In this document: positions 9,731 through 19,984 of the stretch, piece after piece
How the letters are laid out: every line of letters starts with the position of its first letter
Numbering within the stretch: the first letter of the stretch is position 1
Assembly: GCA_025201765.1 (NCBI GenBank)
Contig: MU623636.1
Coordinates: forward strand, 1-23,745
Direction: 5' to 3'
Length of the DNA stretch: 23,745 nucleotides
From: Daldinia sp. FL1419
Taxonomy: Eukaryota; Ascomycota; Sordariomycetes; Xylariales; Hypoxylaceae
Position numbers and translations under genes: made by a program
The notes under the pieces: model-generated
The model's database searches: none
Seen by the model: the letters and a program-made list of their open reading frames with translations, nothing else
Told to the model about the DNA's origin: nothing

Positions 9731-10134
9731 TGAATTGGTATAGAGTAATTAAATAATAGATATTACCCTGTAAAGACCCTATTAGCCTCTTTAGAGCTAA
9801 ACCTTCCAAGTCTCTATAGCTCTTTGGGATATAAATAGGCCTTCAAGAATTGTTTTTCTTGTTTGATTAGAAGAGGTTTATAAGGTTATAGAGATTAGTT
9901 TTTTTATAGAGTCTTTGTACGAGAATATATAGTTTTAGTTTCCTTTTTTGAAGATATCTTTTTAGAGTGTGTTACCATTGGTAAGTAATTATATATATTT
10001 GTTTTTCCACCTGATTGTTTTATTTTCTTTAGGATATAGTAGCCTTGCACCTTTGAGTTTATTTAATTTCTGGTTGTTATGGGTTAGTTGAAGTGTAGGG
10101 TATATTTTGTAGGAGTTATTAATGTTCTTATTTA
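9731..10134 (+). mobile_element. Solo LTR of a non-copia retrotransposon, older copy (404 bp)
   Basis: Homologous along its whole length to the element at 15968-16373, same orientation. It begins TGAA and ends in TTTA, where the other copy has TTCA (a C-to-T change). Flanking tetramers are ATAT upstream and ATGT downstream, a 4-bp duplication with one transition. It carries the same TATA-like ATAAATAGG (about 9831) and the shared words CTGTAAAGACCCTAT and GGGTTAGTTGAAG. It is much more T-rich than its partner, so it has suffered more RIP. The two copies are not the ends of one element, because the other copy interrupts a copia reading frame. Confidence 0.72.
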
Positions 10135-10934
10135 ATGTTAAAAATTTATTATTAAATCTATTTTTTTTTAATTAACTAATCCTAGTTAATTATAGAATTA
10201 TTGTTATTGAATAAGAGTTGTAATAGTTCTTGTAGGGTATACCCTGCATTTTTATTGTACGAAACTTTATGAAAAAATTAATAATTTTACACTTAAGAAC
10301 TTGAGCTGATTAGATAAGAAAATAATTTTTGAGGGTTTATTCATATTCTAAAAAACCTATGGAAACCTTAGAAAGGGTGTTTTATAGAGAGTTAATCTTG
10401 ATAAAATGAACTAGAAAAATATTTTAAAGAAATTAATCAAATTTTATATAAATTTAAAAGAAAAATTTTAACTCCCCAAATCTTTTAATCAACATATATG
10501 TAGTTTTTCTACTCTTTAACCTTTAAATGTTTGGTTGTTTTATTTAACGTTCTTTGATCTCATTCATCTACTTATCTAACTAATTGGTTGTTATTATTAA
10601 GTTGTATGCAGTTAAATTCTCATTCAAATTCATCCCATCCTAGCCATTTTAACAATATACTTAACTGTGATCTAACTGCTAACTCTGTTAATATCTTTCC
10701 AAATCATATGTATAAATTAAGACCTTTTTTTTTAAAATAAGTAATGCGCTACGGTCCATATATTATATAATTATCTAATTGTAAACCTCCTGAAATATTG
10801 TTCTAAGTTGGTTCTAACATACACTTGTTACTTATCTTCATATTATATAACTTAATCAACTTGTTTTTGGGCAAATGAATAACTTTATTAACTTTTATCA
10901 TTTTATTTTGTAATATTTATTTTGATAGTGGTTT
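10135..10934. repeat. AT-rich stretch between solo LTR and copia element
   Basis: AT-rich, no gene recognised. It contains one copy (about 10308-10390) of a roughly 85-bp repeat whose better preserved partner lies at 20173-20256. Confidence 0.5.
10308..10390 (+). repeat. Dispersed ~85-bp repeat, copy A
   Basis: Aligns with 20173-20256 in the same orientation through GATTA, GAGGGTTTATTCATAT, AAACCTTAGAAA and TTTTATAG, differing mostly by transitions. It is probably a remnant of the same transposon family. The family is not identified. Confidence 0.5.
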
Positions 10935-11138
10935 TGGTGGTTGAATGATTTATGTCCTTAGTCTGGTATATGACCCCTAAGAAATACTTATGTATCTATT
11001 ATTATATAAGGATAGGTTTCTTACCTATCTTTCTTAAATAACTTTTTTCTTTAAATAACTATAATATATCAGTTTTCCCCCTATTATTATTTATTTTATT
11101 ATTATTTTATTTTTATTTTACATATGTATTTATTAATA
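10935..11138 (+). repeat. 5' LTR of the copia element (204 bp)
   Basis: Begins TGGTGG and ends AATA, where the 3' LTR ends AACA, so the original end was probably CA. Aligned by eye to the 3' LTR it shows no gaps, about 36 transitions and no transversions. A TATA-like ATTATATAAGG is conserved in both LTRs (about 11001). Confidence 0.9.
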
Positions 11139-13404
11139 TTAATTAATATTATTAAATAATTAATAATATAAATTAATAAGGTTAGAAAAGTCATTATTAC
11201 AACAATTTGAAAGCTTTTATCGTAGTAATACAAATAATATTAGCATTATATTTCTAATTACTTTTATAATAAATAATTGTTATTTAATATTATTCAATTT
11301 TTAAAACATATATCTTCCCAAATTACTATCCTTATTATTATACTTATTTTTAATACTTGTTCCTATAATGTTTTAATTAAAAAATTTAATGTAAATATAA
11401 AGTTATATTTCATTTAATAATATAGATATTGTTCAGGTAAAAAGTATAAATATATTTTATAAATTAATAAAATATTTATTTTTTTAAAACATAATATTTA
11501 TTAATTAATTTAATTATAAAATTATAAAATAGATAAATATTATTCTTATAAATGTAATTCCCAAATAGAAGATAATTTAAATATTATAAATAATAAAAGA
11601 TTTTAAGGTTATGGATTTAAATTCCTTATATGTATATACATTTAATAAAATGTTAATTAAATATAAAGAATATTTTAAAAAATTTATTATAAATAATTTT
11701 ATTAATATATTAAGGTTAATTAAAATTGCTTTATAAATGGTATTAATATAAAAAAACATTTATATAAGAAGATTAAATGTTAATTATATAAAAGCACTTG
11801 ATAATCTCATATCTACAAGTAAATTATTATAATAAAATTCAAATAAATTAAAGGTTGTAAAATTTAGATGATTTAATGTATTAATATGGAAAATATTAAT
11901 AATTAATATTGAAAAAAGATTAATATATCCTAGTACAAAAATAATTATTTAAGTAGTGGCATTTGTATAATAATAGTAACCAATAACTTATAATTTATAG
12001 ATACCTGTTTATTAAATTATATAAACGGGATAATTAAGTACCATTCCTTATGGTTTTCTTTACTCCATACAATATACATCTCTTACCTTATAATTATTAT
12101 TATTTAATTCCTTTTTTATTCTTAATATTTTATTAATAACTTAAGTGGAACCCGCTTTGTAACCCCTTCCTTCCCCTAACCATAATTCTATTACGCTAAT
12201 TATTACCCTATCCTTATTTTATGGGATTCCATTATAATCCCCAAAAAATTTAAAAATTTCCTAATTAATTAAAATAATCTTAATAAAGGAATTAATTAAC
12301 ATATAATATCCCTTCTAAACCCTCTTCTCAATAAGGACCTTTAACATTTACCTAATTACCACTATTTCTACTTCTTCTAACTTACCTTATTTATCCTACA
12401 TAATAGAAATATAACCCAAATTATAACCCTAAATATAATATAAGCCTTATATTAACCCAACCTTTTCTTCTAATCTTGGGAAATGGATTTGGACTCTTTA
12501 AACTACCACCAAATAATCTATATATAATTACAATATTATCCCCAGATATTAGAGCAAATGGAAGGAATTAATTAACAAGAAATTACAATTTTTTTTTTTA
12601 ATGGTACCATTATTTATATAAAGAGAAATCCTTTAAAATTAAATTTTTATATTTATTAATAATTAATAAACATTAATTTACTTTATGATCTTCCTAGAAT
12701 ATATTTTTAACAAAATATATCTGTTTATTATTATAGGATATTTTAAAAAAGTTTGGAATATTGATAATAATTATACTAGAAAATTATATAATATTTTCAA
12801 AAATAAGTTCAGGTTTTTTCTGGAAATATATTTTATAATAAATATATGCCTATTATAATTCCATATTATATTCTTATTAATATTAATAAAAAAAACATCC
12901 CTCTACTTTTTATATAACATTCTTTAACATTAGTACTTTACTAATATATATCTTACCTTATAATATTATTTTAATATTATAAAAAATAAGAATTAATATT
13001 ATTAAGATTAAATAAATACTATTTTCTTTAATGTTAAAATAAAAAAATAAAATTAGGGAAAAACAAATATAAAAATATTATAAATTTTGCTTAATAAATT
13101 ATAATTATATTAAAAAATATTTAATTCTAATTATAAAAGAAAATTATAATTTATTATAATTGTTTATAGGGTATATTAAAGTATATTACAGTTTTAAAAT
13201 GCGCTTTTTGAATTATTAAGGATAATTATAACTTTAACTAACAAATTTTAAATATCCTTCTAAAATTACAAAGCCATAAAAATACCACAGCAATTCATAA
13301 CTAATAATATTAATAAAAATAATAATAAAAAAACTTATAATAATTATATTAATAAAAAATATTATAAGAATAATAAAAATGGAAAATATACCTTTAAATA
13401 ACCT
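11139..13404 (+). pseudogene. Leader and gag region of the copia element, degraded
   Basis: Lies between the 5' LTR and the recognisable zinc knuckle, where copia elements carry the primer-binding site, leader and most of gag. No primer-binding site survives. A C-rich stretch at about 12130-12580 is less degraded. The frame that later encodes pol is full of TAA/TAG here, and I cannot align gag or place its start with confidence. Confidence 0.5.
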
Positions 13405-14129
13405 AAGAAAATTTGGAAATATAAATATTAGGTATATAAAAAAGAAAGTTATTAATTTATTAAATATTTAAAAATTAATTATAAAAAAATTAAAGAAGAT
13501 TAGAAGATTAAATATGGTATATTTAAAAAAAATTATATAATTTTTTTAATAAATTATAAAGGATTTGAAAATTAAAGTTTAAAATAAAAAAATAATAATA
13601 TTTATAATATAATTTTAAAATTGAAAAATAATAAGGATGTATAATTTATAGTGATAATATATTTATTTAATTAGGTATTCTATTATTACATTATAACTTT
13701 TATTTCTTTAATAATTAAAAAAATTAATATCATCTTTATTCTAAATTAATATATAAAAATTATATTTTAAGATATTATATTAGATATTGGAGTTGCCCAT
13801 ATTTTAATAATAGATAAGGAATAATATTTTACTTTTATTAACAAATATCCTAATTAGAAATTTAAAATAGATTATATTTATGTTGGAGAAATTAATATTA
13901 AATTTAAAGATAGATTTTTTATTAAATTATTAGGTATGGTTATGGTTGATATTTTGTTTAGTAATATAAATTTTTATATTATAAAATTGGATATATTATT
14001 CTTCTTTTTAATTAAGGATATAAATTGTTTAAGAATATACCTTAATAATATTATTAATTAATTAATATATAAGAATAGTATAACAATTAATATTAAATAA
14101 AAATGGAAATATTTATGATTTTATTTGAA

Positions 14130-14940
14130 TAATATTATTTATTTTATGAAAATGGAGTTATAATGTTTATACATTTATTTTGGTTATTTTATAATTAAGA
14201 AGCTTTATAATCTTTTAGATAAAGTTGGTTATAATATTAATATAAATGATTTTAAAGAAATTAATAAATTTTATTATTATTATTAAATTAAAAGTAAGGG
14301 TTTATAAAGGTTTAAGTTTATTTTTAAAGATTTTAATATAGATTTTAATTATGAAATAATTATTGATATTATGTACTTAGAAGGATGACTGGTTTTGTAT
14401 GTGGTTGATATTATTATTAGTTTTTAGGTAATATAATTTATAAAAGGCATTATAGCCAAAAAAATGTGGAAAATATTAAAAAAATATTGGATTAATATTT
14501 ATTTTAATTTTTTAAATATTATTTCTTATAATATAGGAATAAATTTTAACAATTTGAAATTTTAAAATGAAATATATATTATTGGAGTTATATGTTATTA
14601 GGTATTAGTTGAAGTGTATTAATTTATTAATAAGGTAAAAGGGTACTATAATCCAATCTGCCAAATTTATAAAATAATTACAAATAAATTCCAAGGTTTT
14701 GGTTTAAAGGTATTATGGTTATAAATGGTTATAAAGGTAATTAATAATATAATTAATTTTAATAGATTGGTTCTTACATTATTTATTTTTGGAGTTTATT
14801 TTAAAATTAATATGGATTTATTGTTTATATTTATTCAAATTTATTATATTTTGGTAATGTAGAAGGTTATAATTAAAGTTAAAAAGATTAAATTATAATA
14901 TTTTATTTAAGATGTACTTAACATTCATAATAGCCTTAAC
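14130..14940 (+). pseudogene. Copia integrase domain relic
   Basis: The zinc-binding part reads LYIYFGYF.IKKLYNLLDKVGY, matching the fungal copia pattern LHRRFGHPS.KKLHNLL..AGH with His codons turned to Tyr. The core has VDIMYLEG (first Asp kept at 14365-14367). The expected second catalytic Asp reads Asn (AAT at 14530-14532, in YNIGINF). The expected Glu of the VEAHxSIGKVERYH pattern reads Lys (AAA at 14638-14640). A clear downstream match is LVLTLFIFGVY (family LVPTLLVFGAY). Confidence 0.82.
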
Positions 14941-15315
14941 ATTATAAAAATATTATTTATATTTTTACTTATTAATAATAAAATTTTTATTTATTAAGAA
15001 AAAAATAAATAAAAAGGTTTTTATAAAATTATTATAATTATTAATAAGGATGTTACTATGGTATCCAACATATCTAAAAGAATATTTACATTTTGGAATT
15101 CTTATATCAAACTTTATATTTAATTTAAGAATAACCTGGTACCTACCAAGGAACTCTAAGTATAATTACCTAAACCCACATTTAACCTAAATAATTATAA
15201 GATAATTTTAAAAGAAGATCTTATATATATTAATAATCTTTTATATATTAATATTTTATATTTTAATAATAAAGAATAAAATAATTTAACCTTAACATTT
15301 TAATTATATATAATA

Positions 15316-15967
15316 AGAAAGATTATTACCATAGGAAAATCATATAAGGTATTAAATATGAAAAAACTTAATATATTATTTAATAAAAGAATTTTACAAT
15401 TTAAAATATATAATATATTAATTTATCAAAAAATAACAATCTTTAAATTATAAATAATTTATAAAATAAAAAGAAAAAATATACCAATACCTTATAAAAA
15501 ATTAAAATTTGTTATTTAAGATTATGGTAATCTTAATAAAGAATTTATTATAATATATGCCTTTATTATTTAAAAGGTAAGTTAATATTTTATTTTAATT
15601 TTAACTCCAATTCTCCAATATTAAGATATAAAAATCATAATAAAGGATATTACCATAATATATACCCAATTTAAAATACCTATATAATGGATAATATTTA
15701 TATAACTATTAACAAAATTAAAAAATAAATATTTTAAAAGAATATTATTATATATTATTAAATTGCTATATAATTTAATTAAATTAAAAATATATTAATT
15801 TAAAATTTATTTATATTATTATTAATAAAAATTTAACATAAAGCTATTAATATTTAATTTATATTTATTAATAATGGATATAACCCCATTTAGAATTACA
15901 GGCCTTTAAATAAATAATACCTTAAATATTAATATTATAGAATTTTTGGTAATAGAAGATAAGATAT
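15316..15967 (+). pseudogene. Copia reverse transcriptase relic, N-terminal part, interrupted
   Basis: Contains the counterpart of the fungal copia segment with conserved ITTxGKxYE, YEIKGKxTPxPYEKSK, DITxxYTQSKTP and KPLYGL patterns, each changed by C-to-T or G-to-A. The DD of the active-site box (family QTDDTL) reads *INNTL, with both Asp codons turned to AAT at 15913-15918. The frame is cut by the solo LTR at 15968 and resumes at 16378. Confidence 0.82.
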
Positions 15968-16373
15968 TGAACCGGTGTAGAGCGATTAGGTCATAGATAC
16001 TACCCTGTAGAGACCCTATCTCCTCCTTAGAGCTAGACCCTCCGAGGCTCCACAGCTCTTTTGGACATAAATAGGCCCTCGAGAGTTGTCTTTCTTGTCT
16101 GATCAGCAGAGACTCATCAGGTTCTATAGCTGAGTTTCTCCATAGAGTCTTCGTACGAGAATATACAGTTTCAGTCTCCTCCTTGAAGATATCCTCCTAT
16201 AGTGCGCTACCATTGGCAAGCAGTCACCTCTATCAGTCTCTCTATCCGATCAGCCTATTCCCCTCCTCAGGATATAGTCACCTTGTATCCTCTAGCTCAT
16301 ACAGCCTCTGGCTTGATATGGGTTAGTTGAAGTATAGGGCATATCCTGCAGGAGCTATTAGAGCTCCTGTTCA
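15968..16373 (+). mobile_element. Solo LTR of a non-copia retrotransposon, younger copy (406 bp), inserted in copia RT
   Basis: Starts TGAAC and ends GTTCA, a 5-bp terminal inverted repeat with the TG...CA ends of LTRs. Flanked by ATAT at 15964-15967 and 16374-16377. Internal promoter-like ACATAAATAGG at about 16065. Base composition is near normal and contrasts sharply with the surrounding RIP-degraded copia sequence. Deleting 410 bp (element plus one ATAT) rejoins the copia frame exactly at EDKI/FIKVK. A 4-bp duplication and unrelated ends show it belongs to another LTR family, possibly Ty3/gypsy. No internal region is present, so the family is not proved. Confidence 0.82.
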
Positions 16374-16377
16374 ATAT

Positions 16378-17283
16378 TTATTAAAGTTAAAATTAAAATA
16401 TGCCTTTAAAAGATATTAGATATTAAAATTAAAGATTTTAATAACTTATACCTTATTATTTATAAAGAAAATTATAATATAATTATTATACAAAAGGAAC
16501 AAATTGAAAAACTTAAATAATTAAATATAAAATCATCAAATATAACTAAAAAATTTATTAAGTAACAGGTACAAAAAATATACATTTTTTTTATTTATTA
16601 ATTTAAGATGGCTTTTAATTATTTAATAGTAGTTCAACATTTGGAATCAAATCTTAAAAAAATAAAAATTCTTAATACCCAAATTAAATAGCAAATAAAT
16701 AACCAATTATAAAAATTTAATTATATTAACTTAAATCCCTAAAATTTATATTTATATATTTTTATTAATAATTCATTTACAAATAATAAAAATTTAAACT
16801 TATAAATTAATTATATTATTATATTGGGTAATGAAGAATTAATTAATTAAAATAATAAAATTTAGATTATTAATAATATTATTTATTAATTATTTATTAA
16901 ATACAAACATATTACTTAGAACATATTCATTAACAAAATTTACAAAATAATTTAAAATTTTAATATTAAATATATTATTTATTATATAATTAATATTATT
17001 TTAGAATACCTTTTATTATTTAAAACTTTATTAATTTTATATATTGATTTATTCTCCTTATACTAGTGCCTTATCCAAATAAATAATACTAACAAAAAAA
17101 AATTAATAATTAATTTAATAACCTTATAATAATCATATAAAAACTAAGAAATCAATAATGTTCAATAAATCTATAACATATATAATCCTATAGATGCCAT
17201 AACAAAAATATTTTTAAATAAAATTATATAAATATTGGTAAAAAATAATTAGATTAATTTGTAATTAAAGGGATAAGTAAAAT
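16378..17283 (+). pseudogene. Copia reverse transcriptase end and RNase H relic
   Basis: After the solo LTR the copia frame resumes. RNase H is recognisable from YIFINNSFTNNKN (family VDGSFANNKD, Asp read as Asn) at about 16755-16793, NIIY*LFIKYKHIT (family NIIHWSS.KCKRVTR), INKIYKII (Glu read as Lys), LYIDLFSLY*CL (Asp kept) and NPIDAITK near 17186-17210. The frame ends near 17283, shortly before the polypurine tract. Confidence 0.8.
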
Positions 17284-17316
17284 AAAAATTAAATATTAAA
17301 TTTACAATATAATTAC

Positions 17317-17335
17317 AAAAAAAAAATAAAATAAG
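17317..17335 (+). other. Polypurine tract of the copia element
   Basis: Nineteen bases, all A or G except two T, directly abutting the first TG of the 3' LTR. This is the expected position of the plus-strand primer and confirms the orientation. Confidence 0.65.
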
Positions 17336-17539
17336 TGATAATTAAATAACTTATATTTTTAATTTAATATACAATCCCTAAAAAATACTTATATATCTAT
17401 TATTATATAAGGATAGATTTCCCACCTATCTTTCTTAAATAATTTTTTTCTTTAAATAATTACAATATACCAATCTTCCCCCTATTATTATTTACTTTAT
17501 TATTATTTTACTTTTACCTTACATATATACCTACTAACA
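17336..17539 (+). repeat. 3' LTR of the copia element (204 bp)
   Basis: Begins TGATAA and ends CTAACA. Gap-free partner of 10935-11138. Followed by GATTT, the right half of the target duplication. Confidence 0.9.
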
Positions 17540-18985
17540 GATTTATTTTTAATTAATTTAAAAATCTTAATAATTATTATTATTGATGTTACTTTTAATA
17601 CGGGATTATTAATTATTTATATTATTATTAATTTTATTAATAATTTTATATAATTATTGAGTATTTTATAATAATTACCATTTTTAATTATAGATAATAG
17701 TTTTTATGGCTTACACTTAATTATATATAACGTATAAGTATATTAAAATCTATAAATCCAATTATTTTTTTAAGTAATTATAAGCACGTTGTGTAGTTCT
17801 TTAGGAATAGGTTTTCCTAATTTCTAAAATACTATTATTATTTACTTTTTAATATAATTAGTTTGTTGTTTTAATCCTTAATGAATTAAATCAAAAATTT
17901 ATAAATAATATTTCTTTAAAATATAAGTTACAAAAAAAAAGTAATTTTAATTGTGTATCTTTACTACTTATATACATTTTGGATTAAATAAATTAGTATA
18001 TGTTAATAAAAATAATATTTAGGCATTTTATTATATAATCTTTAAAATAATTAAATTAAAACCTTTTTTAAAATTATACCTTAAGGTTTATATTAATTCC
18101 CTTTTATAAAATATTCTTTAATTAGGTGTATTGTATGTAATTAATTTTTAAAAAATTATAATATAAGAATTATTTAATTGTTGTTTTTTAATATATAATT
18201 GTAAAGTTTAGATTAACATTAATAATAGATTATTGTGTTAATGGTTTATATTAATCCCTAATAATATTATAATGTTTTTAATAAAATGATTAAATGTTAA
18301 TATAAGGTTTTGAATTTTTTTAGTGGTTATATTTAACTAAAAAAATAGATTTTTATATTTAGTTAATTTATTATATTTAATTAAATAAATAATATTTATA
18401 AAGGTTTATAATAATTTAATTATTTTGTTTTGAGTATTTGAAACTAATAAACTAGCTATATTATTGATTGAATGATTTGATAATAATTTTTAATAATAAT
18501 TTGATGTTGTGGGGTATTGTTAAATTGATGTTGGTAATTAGTGATAATATTGGTATAAAATACATACCATATAAATTGCTTTGACCTAATCAAATAGAAT
18601 ATAAGTTTTGAATAAAAGAAAATTGTATTATAGAGGAAAATAGGTAAAAGAGTGTTAGAGGTAGAAAGAGTAAATTAATAGTATTTTTATATTTTAATTC
18701 CATAATTGTTGTTGTTTGAATTAGTAAGTGTTTATTAGTTATAACTATAATTTTTGTGTGGTATATATATTTAAACTTGTATATGAATATTAAATAATGT
18801 TCTTTAATAATTTAATTACATTAATTATAAATAATATTTTTTATTTTAAATATATTATAATTTAATATCATAGCTTTTGTCCTTTTTTTCTTTCCTTCCC
18901 CAAAATTTATTCTTCAATTTTTTAACCTATTTAACTTAAAACATTTTATTGTATTTAATTAGTTATTATTTAATAAGCTTTTAAA
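17540..18985. repeat. AT-rich, RIP-like block
   Basis: Very AT-rich. The plus strand keeps more G than C, especially at 18420-18780, the reverse of the following segment. This would fit a degraded minus-strand coding region, but I could not recognise any protein. Confidence 0.5.
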
Positions 18986-19800
18986 ATGTTTTTTTAGTTT
19001 AAGCCAATAAATACAAACTCTTCAAATGGCAGCTCTATATCAATAATATTGTTAACTAATACTTTGAATAGTAGTGATAGTAATGAATCAAATAATCAAT
19101 CTCTGGTTATTACTCCATTATTTAGTTATATTTTTGCAGTATAATTTGATTAAGTTAATAATATAGACGAATTAAAGAAATACTAGAAATTAATTGTTTA
19201 TATTAATCCTTTTTTTAATTTCTATTATCTTATAAATTTTTTTAAAATATTTTAAATAAATTCTGGTTAATCAGAACATTTAAATATTTAGTATAATGGA
19301 ATTTAAGATCTTTGGCAACGCTACAACTAATCACTATATTCATTAAAAAATTATTAATAACAATTTTTAAAAAAACAATCCTTATTATCCTTATTATTGC
19401 AATATTACTCTATTACAATTATTTAAATAATCCATTATACATATCAATATTTATAAAAATAATCCTATTAATAAATATATAATCAAAATTTTGGTTAATT
19501 TTTATTATATACAAGATTTAGTGGTATAAGCTTTTAACTTTCCAAATAAAGTTCTTTATAAGTTTTATAAGGAATATTTCCAATTATTTAATTTTAAAAA
19601 CTATATTAACATATGATTATTCTTTAAATGCTATATTTTTCTTAATAAAAACAATTATAATAACTATTTATATATTATAATAAAATGTAATTTTTAAATT
19701 CCTAAACTTAAATTCCTTTACACTCAAACTAATTATATCCCTCCTATTCAAAAAAACATAATTGAAAAAAACTCCTTAACTTTAAACAAATATAATAATT
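18986..19800 (+). pseudogene. Possible degraded ORF of an unknown (transposon?) protein
   Basis: Starting at an ATG at 18986, one frame can be followed for about 270 codons. All its stops are TAA or TAG; no TGA occurs. The first part reads like a protein, rich in Ser, Thr, Asn and Pro (NTNSSNGSS, SSDSNESNNQS), followed by DELKKY and DLWQRYN. No family is recognised. In sequence this AT-rich the lack of TGA is only weak evidence, so this is tentative. Confidence 0.3.
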
Positions 19801-19984
19801 AAAAATTAATAAAAAAAATATTTTTTTTTTAAACATTAAAAAAAAAAGAAAAAAAAAAGATAACAACATCAAAATATTACTATATAACCAATATAACGGT
19901 CTAATTAATAGTCAATCTCTATATATATAAAATCCAAAAATAAAATAAACATAAAATAGAAAAAAAAGATTTGGTTTAATACCT

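Larger units (their letters stand above)
13405..17283 (+). pseudogene. Copia gag-pol relic in one uninterrupted frame
   Basis: One reading frame, apart from the solo LTR at 15968-16373 and one ATAT, runs from the zinc knuckle to the end of RNase H with no indel. Order: gag knuckle at 13426-13458, where Y*VYKKESY* reads as CWVCKKEGCW once TGT-to-TAT, TGG-to-TAG/TAA and GGT-to-AGT changes are allowed for; protease LDIGVAH at 13780-13800 (family LDTGA); GAG-pre-integrase and zinc-binding segment to about 14240; integrase core 14340-14930; reverse transcriptase 15316-15967; RNase H 16740-17210; TAA at about 17282. In-frame stops are nearly all TAA or TAG, with at least one TGA at 14383. Family comparisons are from memory. 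Confidence 0.85.
10935..17539 (+). mobile_element. RIP-degraded Ty1/copia LTR retrotransposon, full length
   Basis: Two gap-free 204-bp LTRs bound a gag-pol relic in copia domain order: zinc knuckle, protease, integrase, reverse transcriptase, RNase H. Flanking pentamers are GGTTT on the left and GATTT on the right, a 5-bp target duplication with one RIP-type change. Total length is 6605 bp, of which 410 bp is a later solo-LTR insertion plus its duplicated target. Without it the element is about 6.2 kb, normal for fungal copia elements. Every coding domain is littered with TAA and TAG codons where the family has Gln or Trp, so the element is dead. Confidence 0.9.

Noticed and set aside
11577..11759. 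60-codon minus-strand frame inside the copia leader
   Set aside because: Composed almost only of Ile, Asn, Leu, Tyr and Lys, as expected from AT-rich DNA; it lies antisense in a dead retrotransposon.
9731..16373. The two 406-bp repeats read as paired LTRs of one 6.6-kb element
   Set aside because: The spacing and orientation look right, but the copia frame continues on both sides of the right copy, the copia element has its own LTRs and target duplication, and each 406-bp copy has its own flanking tetramer.
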